A model generated the notes under the pieces. The model saw only the letters and a list, made by a program, of their open reading frames with translations. It did not search any database and was not told where the DNA came from. A program made the translations under genes and the position numbers. From positions 60,257 to 124,256 of the forward strand of contig NZ_JACJVP010000045.1 in the NCBI RefSeq assembly GCF_014212125.1: DNA of 64,000 nt, read 5' to 3'. Below are positions 39,697-48,243 of this stretch, piece after piece (position 1 is the first letter of the stretch; each line of letters opens with the position of its first letter). Source of the DNA: Cohnella nanjingensis (GTDB lineage: Bacteria; Bacillota; Bacilli; Paenibacillales; Paenibacillaceae).

Positions 39697-42417
39697 TTGC
39701 GTAAAGCCCTGATTCGTTTGTTATCCGTGCTTCTGGCGGCACTCCCGCTCTTAGGGGTGCTTGCGGAGCCGACGTTCGCCGCCTCTTCCCGCGTGGCGAT
39801 CGTCAAGTCGCTGACCGGAGAGGTGTCCGTTCAGAAGGCCGGAGGCAGCAAGTCGTTCAAAGCCTTCGCCAAAATGAGCCTCAACCAGGGCGACATCATC
39901 ACGAGCGGTCCGAAAGGATCCGCCGTGCTGCAGTTCGCCAACGGATCGTCGGAAGACGACCAGATGACGCTGGGCGCGGATACGTCGATGACGTTCGCCA
40001 AAGTGTCGGACAAAAAAGGAACCGTCACCAAGGTCAGCGTCCTGAAAGGAAACGTCTGGTCTCACGTCAAGTCGATCAAATCCGCGGAGGACGCGTTTCA
40101 GTTGGAGACGCCGACGGCCAGCATGGGCGTAAGAGGCACGAACTTCGCCGTCGTCGTCGACCCGAAGACCGGGACGACGACCCTGCTCGTCCTGTCCGGA
40201 ATCGTGCAGACCGGGCTGCCGTCCGCGCCGGCGACCGCCCCCGTATATCCGACGCAGCAGATTCAGCTGAATCCGTCGGATCGTCAGCCGGAGGCGAAGA
40301 TCGGCTTCGCGGATCTGAACGCGTTTGTCCAGTCGGCTTCAAGCGATTTAATTCAGGCCATCATCAAGCAGGCGTCGGAGATCAACCAGGAAAACGAGGC
40401 GTTCATTCAACGGCTTCAAAACGGGATTGCGCTCCCGCAGCCTACGTCCACTTTCCAAATTCCCTCCGACTTGAGCCCCATACAGCAAAACCTGGAACAG
40501 CTCGTCGGCAATCTCGCCCAAAAAGCGATCGAGCAAAGCAAGTCGAGCGCAAGCGACATTCAAAAAGCGATCGACGAAGCCAACAGCAAAATTTCGGATC
40601 TCGGTAAAAAACTGAATCTCGGCAAAGTCAAACCGCTGGATCCCGCAGCGGGGACCGATCCCTCCCAATCGGCATCGGCCAAGAAAGCCCAGGCCGAATA
40701 CGAGGCGCAGCTCAAGGAAGAACAGATGAAGCAGATGCAAGAGCTTCAAAAAAAGATGATGGAAATGCTGAAGAAAATTCAAGAGGAGAAAACCCGGCTC
40801 ACGCAGCAGAACCGGAACAGGCAGATGGTCCTTGATCAGCAGGCGCTGGACGCCTATTTGAAAGGGCTGACCGAGGCTGAGCGCCATGCGTTCGAGCAGA
40901 ACCGCGCCGCCCTCGGTCTGCCGCCGGTGGCCACGCCAGCACCTACGCCTACGCCGGTCTCGCCGGGAGGATCTGGCGGTTCCGGCGGTTCGCCGACGCC
41001 GACGCCTGCACCTACGGCTACGCCGACACCGACGCCTACACCGACACCGACGGCTTCTCCTTCCCCGACGCCCAGCGCAACGCCGACGGCATCTCCGTCG
41101 CCGACGCCGGCGCCTTTCTACGGCGTGAAGTATGTGGACGCGAAGGGCGAGCCGCTGCAATTGGCGTTTGCGCCGGATCAACACGTCTATGAAATGAAAG
41201 TCAGCGCCAACAACGCCTATCTCACAATCACGGGCAACATTTCTGCAGATTTGCCGATTAAGAAAATTTGGGTCAACGACATTTCGTATACGCCGAATGC
41301 GGACGGGGAATACAGCATTCCGCTGCATCGTTCCGGGCGCGAAGACTTCAACGTGATCTCCATCTGGACGTCCGATGAACAATCCGGCAATGACGAGTCG
41401 GTATATACGTTACAAGTCGAGAGGGCGGACACGCCGGAGGGCATCTTGGGTTGGGGTGTCTGGGGTATGGAAGCTTGGCTTTCCCCGCTCTATTTGGCCC
41501 CGAATCGATACTTTCTGGATTTTGACGGATGGAATGCCCATACCCTTGACTTAGTAATTCAAGCAACCGATCAGGTGCGCAGAGTCCAAATCGCCTACAC
41601 GGACGGAACGGGAATGCCGGTGAACCGGGACATGAATCGCGATGCAAGCTCGTTCACCTATGGGGCGGAAAACCTGCCTTTGAATCGAATCTTTCCCGTC
41701 ACGTTTACGTTGCTGGATGAAAACGGGGAAACGATCGGCCAACCTCAGACCATGCTCGTCAAGAATGGAGACCTGGAAGAGCTGCCGTTCCAACTTCAGG
41801 ACGGTCAAGGAAAGGCCATCTATGCCGAAAAAGACGATTCGATCGAAGGCGGACTGTCATTCTCGGCAAGCGTGACGCCGAGCACGAACGAACTTGTGAT
41901 CCAGGCGAACGAGCTGGGGCTAACGCCCGTTTCGGCGCTAACGTGGGATTTTAATACGGAATTCGGGCCGGATGCCGAAGGGCGCATCCATCTTCCTTTG
42001 ACGGAAGAGCGAACGGTGTACTTTATCCGTATGGGAACGTTCGAAATCGTCTTGCGGGTTCACCAAAACTTGCCGGAAGGGCTCGCGAAGTTCAAAATCA
42101 CCGATACGGACGAAGTCAAGCTGGATTGGAGCAAGGAACCCGATTCCGGAGACATGCCGACTTATCAAATCGTTGCCAATTGGTTGAACCCCGAGGACGA
42201 GATTCTGATCACGGCTTCGGCGGACCGCTTGGTTGAACTGAAAGCGGGGGAGTCGGTGCTTCATACTTTTGATTCCGATGCTCCGACCGTTCAAATTCCC
42301 TTGAGCGATCTTGAGCAAATCGAGAGTTCGGAACCGGGGAGGCGGCAGTACCGGTTCGATCTGATTATCGACGGCCATCCGACGCGCTTCATCCTCTCCA
42401 TCCCGATTCTTGTTTAA
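39697..42417 (+). CDS. FecR-domain secreted/surface protein with Pro-Thr linker
   Basis: 906-residue protein. A signal peptide (RKALIRLLSVLLAALPLLG to TFAASS) is followed by a FecR domain (about residues 32-150, with GDIITSGPKGSAVLQFANGS and TASMGVRGTNFAV). Then come a long coiled coil rich in Lys/Glu/Gln (about 200-400), a Pro-Thr-Ser linker of about 65 residues (TPTPAPTATPTPTPTPTPTA) and a C-terminal region of probable beta-sandwich repeats. It has no TonB-related partners, as expected for a Gram-positive. The start TTG 39697 is 8 bases after AAGGAGG. The part after the linker (about 41.2-42.4 kb) is visibly lower in GC. It lies 64 bases after the cyclase. Confidence 0.85.
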   Translation: MRKALIRLLSVLLAALPLLGVLAEPTFAASSRVAIVKSLTGEVSVQKAGGSKSFKAFAKMSLNQGDIITSGPKGSAVLQFANGSSEDDQMTLGADTSMTFAKVSDKKGTVTKVSVLKGNVWSHVKSIKSAEDAFQLETPTASMGVRGTNFAVVVDPKTGTTTLLVLSGIVQTGLPSAPATAPVYPTQQIQLNPSDRQPEAKIGFADLNAFVQSASSDLIQAIIKQASEINQENEAFIQRLQNGIALPQPTSTFQIPSDLSPIQQNLEQLVGNLAQKAIEQSKSSASDIQKAIDEANSKISDLGKKLNLGKVKPLDPAAGTDPSQSASAKKAQAEYEAQLKEEQMKQMQELQKKMMEMLKKIQEEKTRLTQQNRNRQMVLDQQALDAYLKGLTEAERHAFEQNRAALGLPPVATPAPTPTPVSPGGSGGSGGSPTPTPAPTATPTPTPTPTPTASPSPTPSATPTASPSPTPAPFYGVKYVDAKGEPLQLAFAPDQHVYEMKVSANNAYLTITGNISADLPIKKIWVNDISYTPNADGEYSIPLHRSGREDFNVISIWTSDEQSGNDESVYTLQVERADTPEGILGWGVWGMEAWLSPLYLAPNRYFLDFDGWNAHTLDLVIQATDQVRRVQIAYTDGTGMPVNRDMNRDASSFTYGAENLPLNRIFPVTFTLLDENGETIGQPQTMLVKNGDLEELPFQLQDGQGKAIYAEKDDSIEGGLSFSASVTPSTNELVIQANELGLTPVSALTWDFNTEFGPDAEGRIHLPLTEERTVYFIRMGTFEIVLRVHQNLPEGLAKFKITDTDEVKLDWSKEPDSGDMPTYQIVANWLNPEDEILITASADRLVELKAGESVLHTFDSDAPTVQIPLSDLEQIESSEPGRRQYRFDLIIDGHPTRFILSIPILV

Positions 42418-42444
42418 TCTATCCGCCAACAAAGGAGCATGCAT

Positions 42445-44025
42445 ATGAAACTCCCCTCTCGCAAAGTCCTCGCGGCGGCACTGGGACTCGCCATTGCCGT
42501 GTCCGGGCCGGCTGCGGCGTCCGCCGCCGCCGACATCGGCTGGACCCAGTCGGGCAAGCTGTACGAAGTGCGCACGTGGGCCGGACAGGCGGAGCCGGGC
42601 GCAAAGGACGGCAAGCCGGCCGAGGCTTCGCTCTTTTATCCGTACAGCATCGCCCAACTGTCGGACGGCAAGCTGCTCGTCGCCGATCGCGGCAATCACC
42701 TGATCCGGACGCTGACGCCGGACCAGCTTGCGACCTATAGCGGCCTCTCGATCGGCGGAGACGCATCCGGGCTGCCGCTCGGCGCTTATCACGACGACAA
42801 GGTGCCGCAAGCGGCGTTCGATTCGCCGAAGGGCGTCGCCGTCGACGGGCAAGGCAACGTCTATGTCGCCGATTCCGGGAACCATGCAATCCGCAAGATC
42901 GGAAAGGGCGGAACCGTGACGACGCTGGCCGGGAACGGGCTGCTCGGGAGCGACGACGGCCAGGGCGCCAAGGCGACGTTTTTCGCGCCTTCCGACGTGG
43001 CGGCGGACGACCGCGGCAACGTGTACGTCGCGGACACGCTGAATCACCTCATCCGCAAAGTCGCGCCCGACGGTACGGTCACGACCCTGAACGCGGCTTC
43101 GACCCGCGCCGTGCAGGTTGTGCCGGGCGCGGTGGAGTCGGCCGGAGATTTCGCGGACGGCCCGATCGCCTCCGCGAAGTTCAACGAGCCGAGCGGCCTC
43201 GCCCTCGACGCGAAAGGCAATCTGTACGTCAGCGATCGCGGGAACCAAAATATCCGCTATATCGACTTCGCCGCCGGGACGGTGACGACGGTGGCGGGAG
43301 GCGCGCCTACCTATGCGGCAGGCAGCCTCTATGCGGCCGGCGACTATGCGGACGGCCCGGCCGCCGACGCAAGGTTCCACGCGCCCGAAGGTCTCGCGGT
43401 CGCACCGGACGGCACGCTCGTCATCGCGGACGGTCTGAACCACGCGGTTCGGCTGCTCAAGGACGGCAAGGTCGCGACGCTCGCGGGCGAAGGCGGCGAG
43501 TACGGAGCAGCTGACGGCGTCCTAACCGCCGCTACGTTCAACCACCCGACGGACGTCGCCATCCTCTCGGACGGCCGCCTCGCCATCGCGGACGAGAACG
43601 GGCAAAAGGTTCGCATCTTGGCCAAGTACAGCGGGTCGAATACCGTAACCAAAGACGGCAAAGTGAAGACGCTGCTGAACGGCGTTCTGCTCAAGACCGA
43701 GGCTCCCGCCTTGCTGGAGCAAGGAGCGGTCCTGCTGCCGCTGCGCAGCGTCGGCCAAGCGCTGGGCTATGCCGTGAGCTTCGACAGCAAGGCGAAGACG
43801 GGCAAGCTCGCTAAGGGCGACGTCGTCTATGCCATCGCGAACGGGCAGAAGAAGGTCGTCAAGCAAGCAGGCGGAACGTCGTCCGAACTGGTCCTGAACG
43901 GCGCGCCGGTCGTCCGGAATGGCAGTTTGTACGTGCCCGTACGCTTCTTCGCGACGGAGTCGGACCTGGATATTCAGTGGGACGCATCGGCGGGCGCCGT
44001 CGTGATCCGCAGCAAGAATTTCTAA
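42445..44025 (+). CDS. Secreted NHL-repeat protein with copper amine oxidase-like domain
   Basis: 526-residue secreted protein. A signal peptide (KVLAAALGLAIAVSGPAAASAAA) precedes at least five NHL beta-propeller blades with recurring phrases such as VAVDGQGNVYVADSGNHAIRK and LALDAKGNLYVSDRGNQNIR. The C-terminal 130 residues (about 395-525) form the Cu_amine_oxidN1-type domain common in Paenibacillus surface proteins (LLPLRSVGQALGYAVSFDSK, LYVPVRFFA). It has no amine oxidase catalytic core. The ATG at 42445 is 7 bases after AAGGAG; ATG 42439 is closer. It ends the cyclase-FecR operon before a terminator. A binding or scaffold role at the surface is likely. Confidence 0.85.
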   Translation: MKLPSRKVLAAALGLAIAVSGPAAASAAADIGWTQSGKLYEVRTWAGQAEPGAKDGKPAEASLFYPYSIAQLSDGKLLVADRGNHLIRTLTPDQLATYSGLSIGGDASGLPLGAYHDDKVPQAAFDSPKGVAVDGQGNVYVADSGNHAIRKIGKGGTVTTLAGNGLLGSDDGQGAKATFFAPSDVAADDRGNVYVADTLNHLIRKVAPDGTVTTLNAASTRAVQVVPGAVESAGDFADGPIASAKFNEPSGLALDAKGNLYVSDRGNQNIRYIDFAAGTVTTVAGGAPTYAAGSLYAAGDYADGPAADARFHAPEGLAVAPDGTLVIADGLNHAVRLLKDGKVATLAGEGGEYGAADGVLTAATFNHPTDVAILSDGRLAIADENGQKVRILAKYSGSNTVTKDGKVKTLLNGVLLKTEAPALLEQGAVLLPLRSVGQALGYAVSFDSKAKTGKLAKGDVVYAIANGQKKVVKQAGGTSSELVLNGAPVVRNGSLYVPVRFFATESDLDIQWDASAGAVVIRSKNF

Positions 44026-44044
44026 CGATCGGAGCAAGGTGATA

Positions 44045-44083
44045 GACCGTCCCGGACCGTTCGCGGCCCGGGGCGGTCTTCTT
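44045..44083 (+). terminator. Terminator of the cyclase-FecR-NHL operon
   Basis: GACCGTCCCGG (44045-44055) pairs with CCGGGGCGGTC (44068-44078; one G-T pair), followed by TTCTTC. Confidence 0.75.
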
Positions 44084-44174
44084 CATGAGCGAGCGCAAGT
44101 CCCGACCCGATTAAAGCGGGAGCGTCCCCCGGCCGATATAGAAAAGGAGAGATGAGGCGGAAGGAGGCGGGGAC

Positions 44175-45683
44175 GTGAGCAAGGATGACCGCTTGAACAA
44201 GCAAATCGATCAATTCTACGAACAAGTGCCGGAAGTGCCGGATGCCCATCCGATGAAGGATTATCTGCTGAAGCACGAGAACAATCAGATGGCCTGGTAT
44301 TTGCTGGGCAAACAATATATGGCTCGCGGCGAGACCGCCAAGGCGAACTACTGCTTTCGCCAAGCGGGCCCGGTCTACGAGGCGTTCGAGGAGAAAGCCA
44401 ATCCGCTCGCCGGAGACGCGGCCGACGGGACGGGCGGCGCGGGACGGACGCGAAGGCGGCGCCGCGGCGTCCTGTTGGCGGCGGGCGGCGGGCTGCTGCT
44501 CGCCTTGGGCTTGCTGCTCGCCGGCGACAGGGCGCATGCGCCGACAAGCGCGGAAGCGATGGCTCCCCCGGCGAAGACGCAGCCAGGCGACGCGACGGCT
44601 GCGCCGCAGTCTCCCGCGGGATCCGATGCGCCGCCGCAGGCCGCCGGCAAGGCAACTCCGGGCGGCGGAGGCCCGCAGATCGCATTGGTCGCGGGCGCGT
44701 CCGAGCCGGCGGGCGACGGGCGGCGCGCTCTGGGCGAATTGCTGCTGCATCGGGAGACGGCGGCGCCTTCGCTGCTCGTCGAGACGCCCGTCCTGGGCAA
44801 ATGGACGGACTGGCAGCGCAGCGGGCGGCCGCTCGCCCAGGTGAGGCCGGCCGGCAAGCAAGCGGCCGCCGCCGTCGATTGGTTCGCCCCGGGCTGGTGT
44901 CCCTGCAATACGGCGCAGGACGGCGCGCCGGCCGCCAAGCAAGTCCGGGCCTGGAAGCCGCTTCAGGAAGGGAAGCTCATGCTGCGCTCGGCGGTCGTTC
45001 ATTACAAGGAGCGGACCGGCAAGTGGCCGTCCAGCCTGTCGTCGCTCGCCGGCGCCTACCCGAACAACGCCGTCGCAGGCACGAACGAGGCGCTGGAAGG
45101 GTGGTTCAAGGCGATCCGCGACGAATCGGGCGCCGCGAGCGCCCCCAAGCAGCCGGATGATGCGGGATGGCCGAGCGATGGCGGGCCGGCGGATGGACAA
45201 GGGAAGCCCGCGGGACGGCTAAGCCCGTTAACCGAGCGGACGCTCGAGATTCGGATCGACAAGACCCGGCATCGTCTGGCGGTCGTTGCCGGCGACGTGC
45301 TGCTGCGCAATTATGCGATCGGGATCGGAGCGAAGGACACCCCCACGCCCGAAGGAAGCTTCGAGATCACGGAGAAGGTGCGCAACCCGAACGGGCGGGC
45401 GGACGGCGCGTTCGGCAGCCGCGGAATGACCCTTTCGGATACGCTGTATGCCATACACGGGACGGATGAGCCGGACAGCATCGGCAAGAGCGAATCGCTG
45501 GGCTGCATCCGAATGAAGCGGGAGGATCTGGAGGAGCTGTACGATCTGGCGCCGCTCGGCACGAAGGTGACGATCGCGCAAGGGGGGCTGCCCTCGGAGC
45601 TTCGCGCGCCGGCGGAGCGCTTCCGCCTGAAGCCCGCGCAGGACGAGACCAACCCCCGTAAAACGTACAAATGGTTGAATTAA
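44175..45683 (+). CDS. Membrane-anchored L,D-transpeptidase with cytosolic TPR-like segment
   Basis: 502-residue YkuD-type transpeptidase. The N-terminal 95 residues are hydrophilic and contain a TPR-like helix pair (AWYLLGKQYMARGETAKANY), followed by RTRRRRRG and a single membrane helix (about residues 97-117). The exported part has an Ala/Pro-rich stretch, a WCPC-containing region and the catalytic domain (about 350-480), with HGTDEPDSIGKSESLGCIRM (His, Ser, catalytic Cys). It makes or remodels L,D peptide cross-links. The GTG at 44175 follows AAGGAGG. A cytosolic sensor-like domain on an L,D-transpeptidase is unusual. A terminator separates it from the preceding operon. Confidence 0.88.
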   Translation: MSKDDRLNKQIDQFYEQVPEVPDAHPMKDYLLKHENNQMAWYLLGKQYMARGETAKANYCFRQAGPVYEAFEEKANPLAGDAADGTGGAGRTRRRRRGVLLAAGGGLLLALGLLLAGDRAHAPTSAEAMAPPAKTQPGDATAAPQSPAGSDAPPQAAGKATPGGGGPQIALVAGASEPAGDGRRALGELLLHRETAAPSLLVETPVLGKWTDWQRSGRPLAQVRPAGKQAAAAVDWFAPGWCPCNTAQDGAPAAKQVRAWKPLQEGKLMLRSAVVHYKERTGKWPSSLSSLAGAYPNNAVAGTNEALEGWFKAIRDESGAASAPKQPDDAGWPSDGGPADGQGKPAGRLSPLTERTLEIRIDKTRHRLAVVAGDVLLRNYAIGIGAKDTPTPEGSFEITEKVRNPNGRADGAFGSRGMTLSDTLYAIHGTDEPDSIGKSESLGCIRMKREDLEELYDLAPLGTKVTIAQGGLPSELRAPAERFRLKPAQDETNPRKTYKWLN

Positions 45684-45690
45684 CGGCTGG

Positions 45691-45834
45691 TTAACCGTTG
45701 AGAATCAGCAGCACCGCCATGACGATGACGACGACGAGGAAGACGGCCCCCGTCCAGATCAGCGCCCGCTTGTTTACGGTTTCGTTTTGCTGCGGCTTGC
45801 GCGAGATAGGGGGCTTCTTTTTGGTTGCGCTCAT
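45691..45834 (-). CDS. 47-residue single-pass membrane protein
   Basis: A short gene read from ATG 45834 to TAA 45691. Its N-terminal half is hydrophilic and basic (MSATKKKPPISRKPQQNETV), and the second half is one transmembrane helix (WTGAVFLVVVIVMAVLLIL). A weak binding site AAAGGTTG precedes it. The amphipathic two-part layout and the clean helix favour a real gene; no homologous function is known to me. It converges with the transpeptidase, whose stop is 7 bases away. Confidence 0.65.
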   Translation of the reverse strand: MSATKKKPPISRKPQQNETVNKRALIWTGAVFLVVVIVMAVLLILNG

Positions 45835-45876
45835 GCGGATCAACCTTTCCATGAATAGATGGGGAATCTCCTCTCA

Positions 45877-45891
45877 TTGTAAACGCTTGCT
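45877..45891. promoter_or_regulatory. Candidate CcpA cre site
   Basis: TTGTAAACGCTTGCT fits the loose consensus WTGNAANCGNWNNCW completely, but deviates from the stricter form at the last positions. It lies upstream of the small membrane protein gene (minus) and 179 bases before pyrD (plus). Confidence 0.4.
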
Positions 45892-46069
45892 TCTTAAAAC
45901 GCCAGAAGGCGAATCGGTTCGGAACGGGCGCCTGTTCCCTTTTCTTTTAGGCGAGAAAAGGCTAAACTGTTACCCGAGGGTTTATTTGATCATTTTGCCA
46001 GTAACGGCATTGCGCGTTTGCCTAACCGAAAGGCTCGCGGCTTGGATCATGAAAGGATGCTGAAAAAAG

Positions 46070-47164
46070 TTGCTGTATAAGTTGGCAAAACCTTTGTTTT
46101 TCCGCATGGACCCGGAAGCGGCCCATCACTTGGTCGTAGACGGGATGGGGACGGCCGCTCGCGTGCCCGGCATGCCCGCGCTGCTCTCCGGCATCTGGGG
46201 CGTGGGAGAGTCGCCGGAGCTCGCGGTGGATCTGTTCGGGCTGCGCTTCGCCCACCCGGTCGGCCTGGCGGCGGGACTGGACAAGAACGCCAAGGCGGTC
46301 GCCGGCTTCTCCCGCGTCGGGCTGTCCTTCATGGAAGTCGGCACGGTCACCCCGCTCGGACAGGCGGGCAACGAGCAGCCCCGGCTGTTCCGGCTGCCGC
46401 CGGACGAAGCGCTCATCAATCGGATGGGCTTCAACAACGAAGGCGCCGACGCGATGGCCGAACGGCTGGGCAAGCTGGGCAAGCGCCGCATTCCGATCGC
46501 GGTGAACATCGGCAAGAACAAGCTGACGCCGAACGAGAACGCGGCCGACGATTACCGCGCGTGTCTGCGGAAGCTTTACGCTTACGGAGACTTCTTCGTG
46601 GTGAATATCAGTTCCCCGAACACCCCGGACCTTCGCAAGCTGCAGCACGGCGACGAACTGAAGCTGCTGCTGGACGCGGTGAAGGACGAGATGGCGACCC
46701 AGGCCGAGCGGCAGGGCGGGTTGCCGAAGCCGATCCTGGTGAAGGTCGCGCCGGACAACGACGAGGAGCAGCTCGCCTATATGGCGGAGGCGATCCGATC
46801 GAGCGGCATGTCCGGCATCATCGCGACGAATACGACGATCGGCCGCGAAGGGCTGACGCACGCGAACGCGGGAGAGACGGGCGGCCTCAGCGGACGCCCG
46901 CTGACGAAGCGGTCCACCGAGGTCATCCGCTCCCTGTACGCCCTGACGGACGGCAAGCTGCCGATCGTCGGATCGGGCGGCATCTTCACCGCGGACGACG
47001 CCTACGACAAGATCCGCGCGGGCGCGCACCTGGTCGAAGTCTATACGGCGCTCATCTACAAGGGGCCGGGCGTCGTGCGGGAGATTGCCGGAGGGCTCAA
47101 GGAACGTCTGCGCCGGGACGGGTTCAAGCGGATCGCCGAAGCGGTCGGCGCCGACCACAGATAA
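46070..47164 (+). CDS. pyrD: Dihydroorotate dehydrogenase, class 2 (quinone-dependent)
   Basis: 364-residue membrane-associated flavoenzyme oxidising dihydroorotate to orotate with quinone as acceptor. An N-terminal amphipathic region (MLYKLAKPLFFRMDPEAAHH) and the active-site serine in NISSPNTPDLRKL identify class 2; class 1 enzymes have Cys here. FMN-site segments are GLAAGLDKNA, VGTVTPLGQAGN and VGSGGIFTADDAY. The TTG at 46070 follows AAAGGA by 12 bases. A seven-codon frame from ATG 46057 overlaps the start. It is isolated from other pyr genes and precedes relQ by 93 bases. Class 2 differs from the class 1B enzyme of B. subtilis. Confidence 0.95.
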   Translation: MLYKLAKPLFFRMDPEAAHHLVVDGMGTAARVPGMPALLSGIWGVGESPELAVDLFGLRFAHPVGLAAGLDKNAKAVAGFSRVGLSFMEVGTVTPLGQAGNEQPRLFRLPPDEALINRMGFNNEGADAMAERLGKLGKRRIPIAVNIGKNKLTPNENAADDYRACLRKLYAYGDFFVVNISSPNTPDLRKLQHGDELKLLLDAVKDEMATQAERQGGLPKPILVKVAPDNDEEQLAYMAEAIRSSGMSGIIATNTTIGREGLTHANAGETGGLSGRPLTKRSTEVIRSLYALTDGKLPIVGSGGIFTADDAYDKIRAGAHLVEVYTALIYKGPGVVREIAGGLKERLRRDGFKRIAEAVGADHR

Positions 47165-47257
47165 CGGGGCTTGAAGCAGGAGCGGGACTTGCATCCCCGA
47201 TGAAACGGGCTAGGTTCAAGCGCGCCCCCTCCGGACGCGCGGCAGAGAGGAAGTTGA

Positions 47258-48064
47258 ATGATGGACGGTAGAGATTGGAGCAAGTTCCTGTTGCCCTACC
47301 AGCAGGCCGTAGAGGAGCTTAAGGTGAAGCTCAAGGCGCTGCGAACCGAACTGAAGGCGCGCGACGAATACGCCCCGATCGAATTCGTCACCGGCCGCGT
47401 CAAGCGGATCTCGAGCATCCTGGAGAAGGCGAAGCGGCTCAGCGTGCCGATCGACAAGATCGAGACGGGCATCGAGGACATCGCCGGGATCCGCATCATG
47501 TGCCAGTTCGTGGAAGACATCCACCGGGTGGCGGATCTCGTCCGGCTTCGCAAGGATTGGAAGGTCGTCTACGAGAAGGATTACATCACCCACTACAAGG
47601 ACAGCGGCTACCGGAGCTACCATATCATCGTCGAGTATCCGGTTCAGACCTCGCTCGGATCGATGCCGGTGCTGGCCGAGATCCAGATCCGGACGCTGGC
47701 CATGAACTTCTGGGCGACGATCGAGCACTCGCTGAACTACAAATACCGCGAGCATCTGCCCGAGCACGTGCGCGATCGGCTCCGCAAGGCGGCGGAGGCG
47801 GCGTTCCAGCTCGACAAGGAGATGTCCAGCATCCGCCAGGAGATCGTCGACGCGCAGCAGGACTTCGAAGAGAAGTCCGGCATCGTCCGCAAAGTGCTCA
47901 ACGACATCCAAGGCCTGTACTTCTTCCGGCGCGTCCGGGAGGCGGCGCAGTTCCAGCTCCGCTTCAACGAGCTCTGGGAGCAGGAGGACATGTGGGCGCT
48001 CGCCGAGCTGTCGCAGGAGATCCAAGCCGCGCTCATCCGGGCGGGCAAGGGATCGAATACGTAA
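47258..48064 (+). CDS. relQ: Small alarmone synthetase (RelQ/YjbM type GTP pyrophosphokinase)
   Basis: 268-residue (p)ppGpp synthetase lacking the hydrolase, TGS and ACT domains. Conserved segments are PIEFVTGRVKRISSILEKA, IEDIAGIRIMCQFVEDI, GYRSYHIIVEYP and the G-loop region EIQIRTLAMNFWATIEHSL. B. subtilis YjbM has 211 residues, so this protein carries a C-terminal extension of about 50 residues (KSGIVRKVLNDIQGLYFFRR and beyond). It probably forms the usual tetramer. The ATG at 47258 follows GAGAGGAAG. It lies behind pyrD and ends at a terminator, so co-transcription with pyrD is possible. Confidence 0.93.
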   Translation: MMDGRDWSKFLLPYQQAVEELKVKLKALRTELKARDEYAPIEFVTGRVKRISSILEKAKRLSVPIDKIETGIEDIAGIRIMCQFVEDIHRVADLVRLRKDWKVVYEKDYITHYKDSGYRSYHIIVEYPVQTSLGSMPVLAEIQIRTLAMNFWATIEHSLNYKYREHLPEHVRDRLRKAAEAAFQLDKEMSSIRQEIVDAQQDFEEKSGIVRKVLNDIQGLYFFRRVREAAQFQLRFNELWEQEDMWALAELSQEIQAALIRAGKGSNT

Positions 48065-48081
48065 CACCCTTCACAGCTAAT

Positions 48082-48122
48082 AAAACGGGTCGGCGTCCCG
48101 AAGGACGACGAACCCGTTTTTT
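48082..48122 (+). terminator. Terminator of relQ
   Basis: AAAACGGGT (48082-48090) pairs with ACCCGTTTT, with an inner CGTCC/GGACG stem, followed by TTGCG. Confidence 0.85.
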
Positions 48123-48243
48123 GCGTCTGTATCCCGTTATGGCGTCTGTATCGAATCGAGATTCGCCGAGCGTCCGATGGAAGCCTCGGGCTTCGGCTGA
48201 ACTTGCGTCCGCGCTGATGCCTCATGCCGGCGGCGACTCCGGC

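Noticed and set aside
39697..40150. FecR-type iron signalling (anti-sigma) system
   Set aside because: No sigma factor or TonB receptor gene is near and the protein is exported with a signal peptide, so the domain is used in another context.
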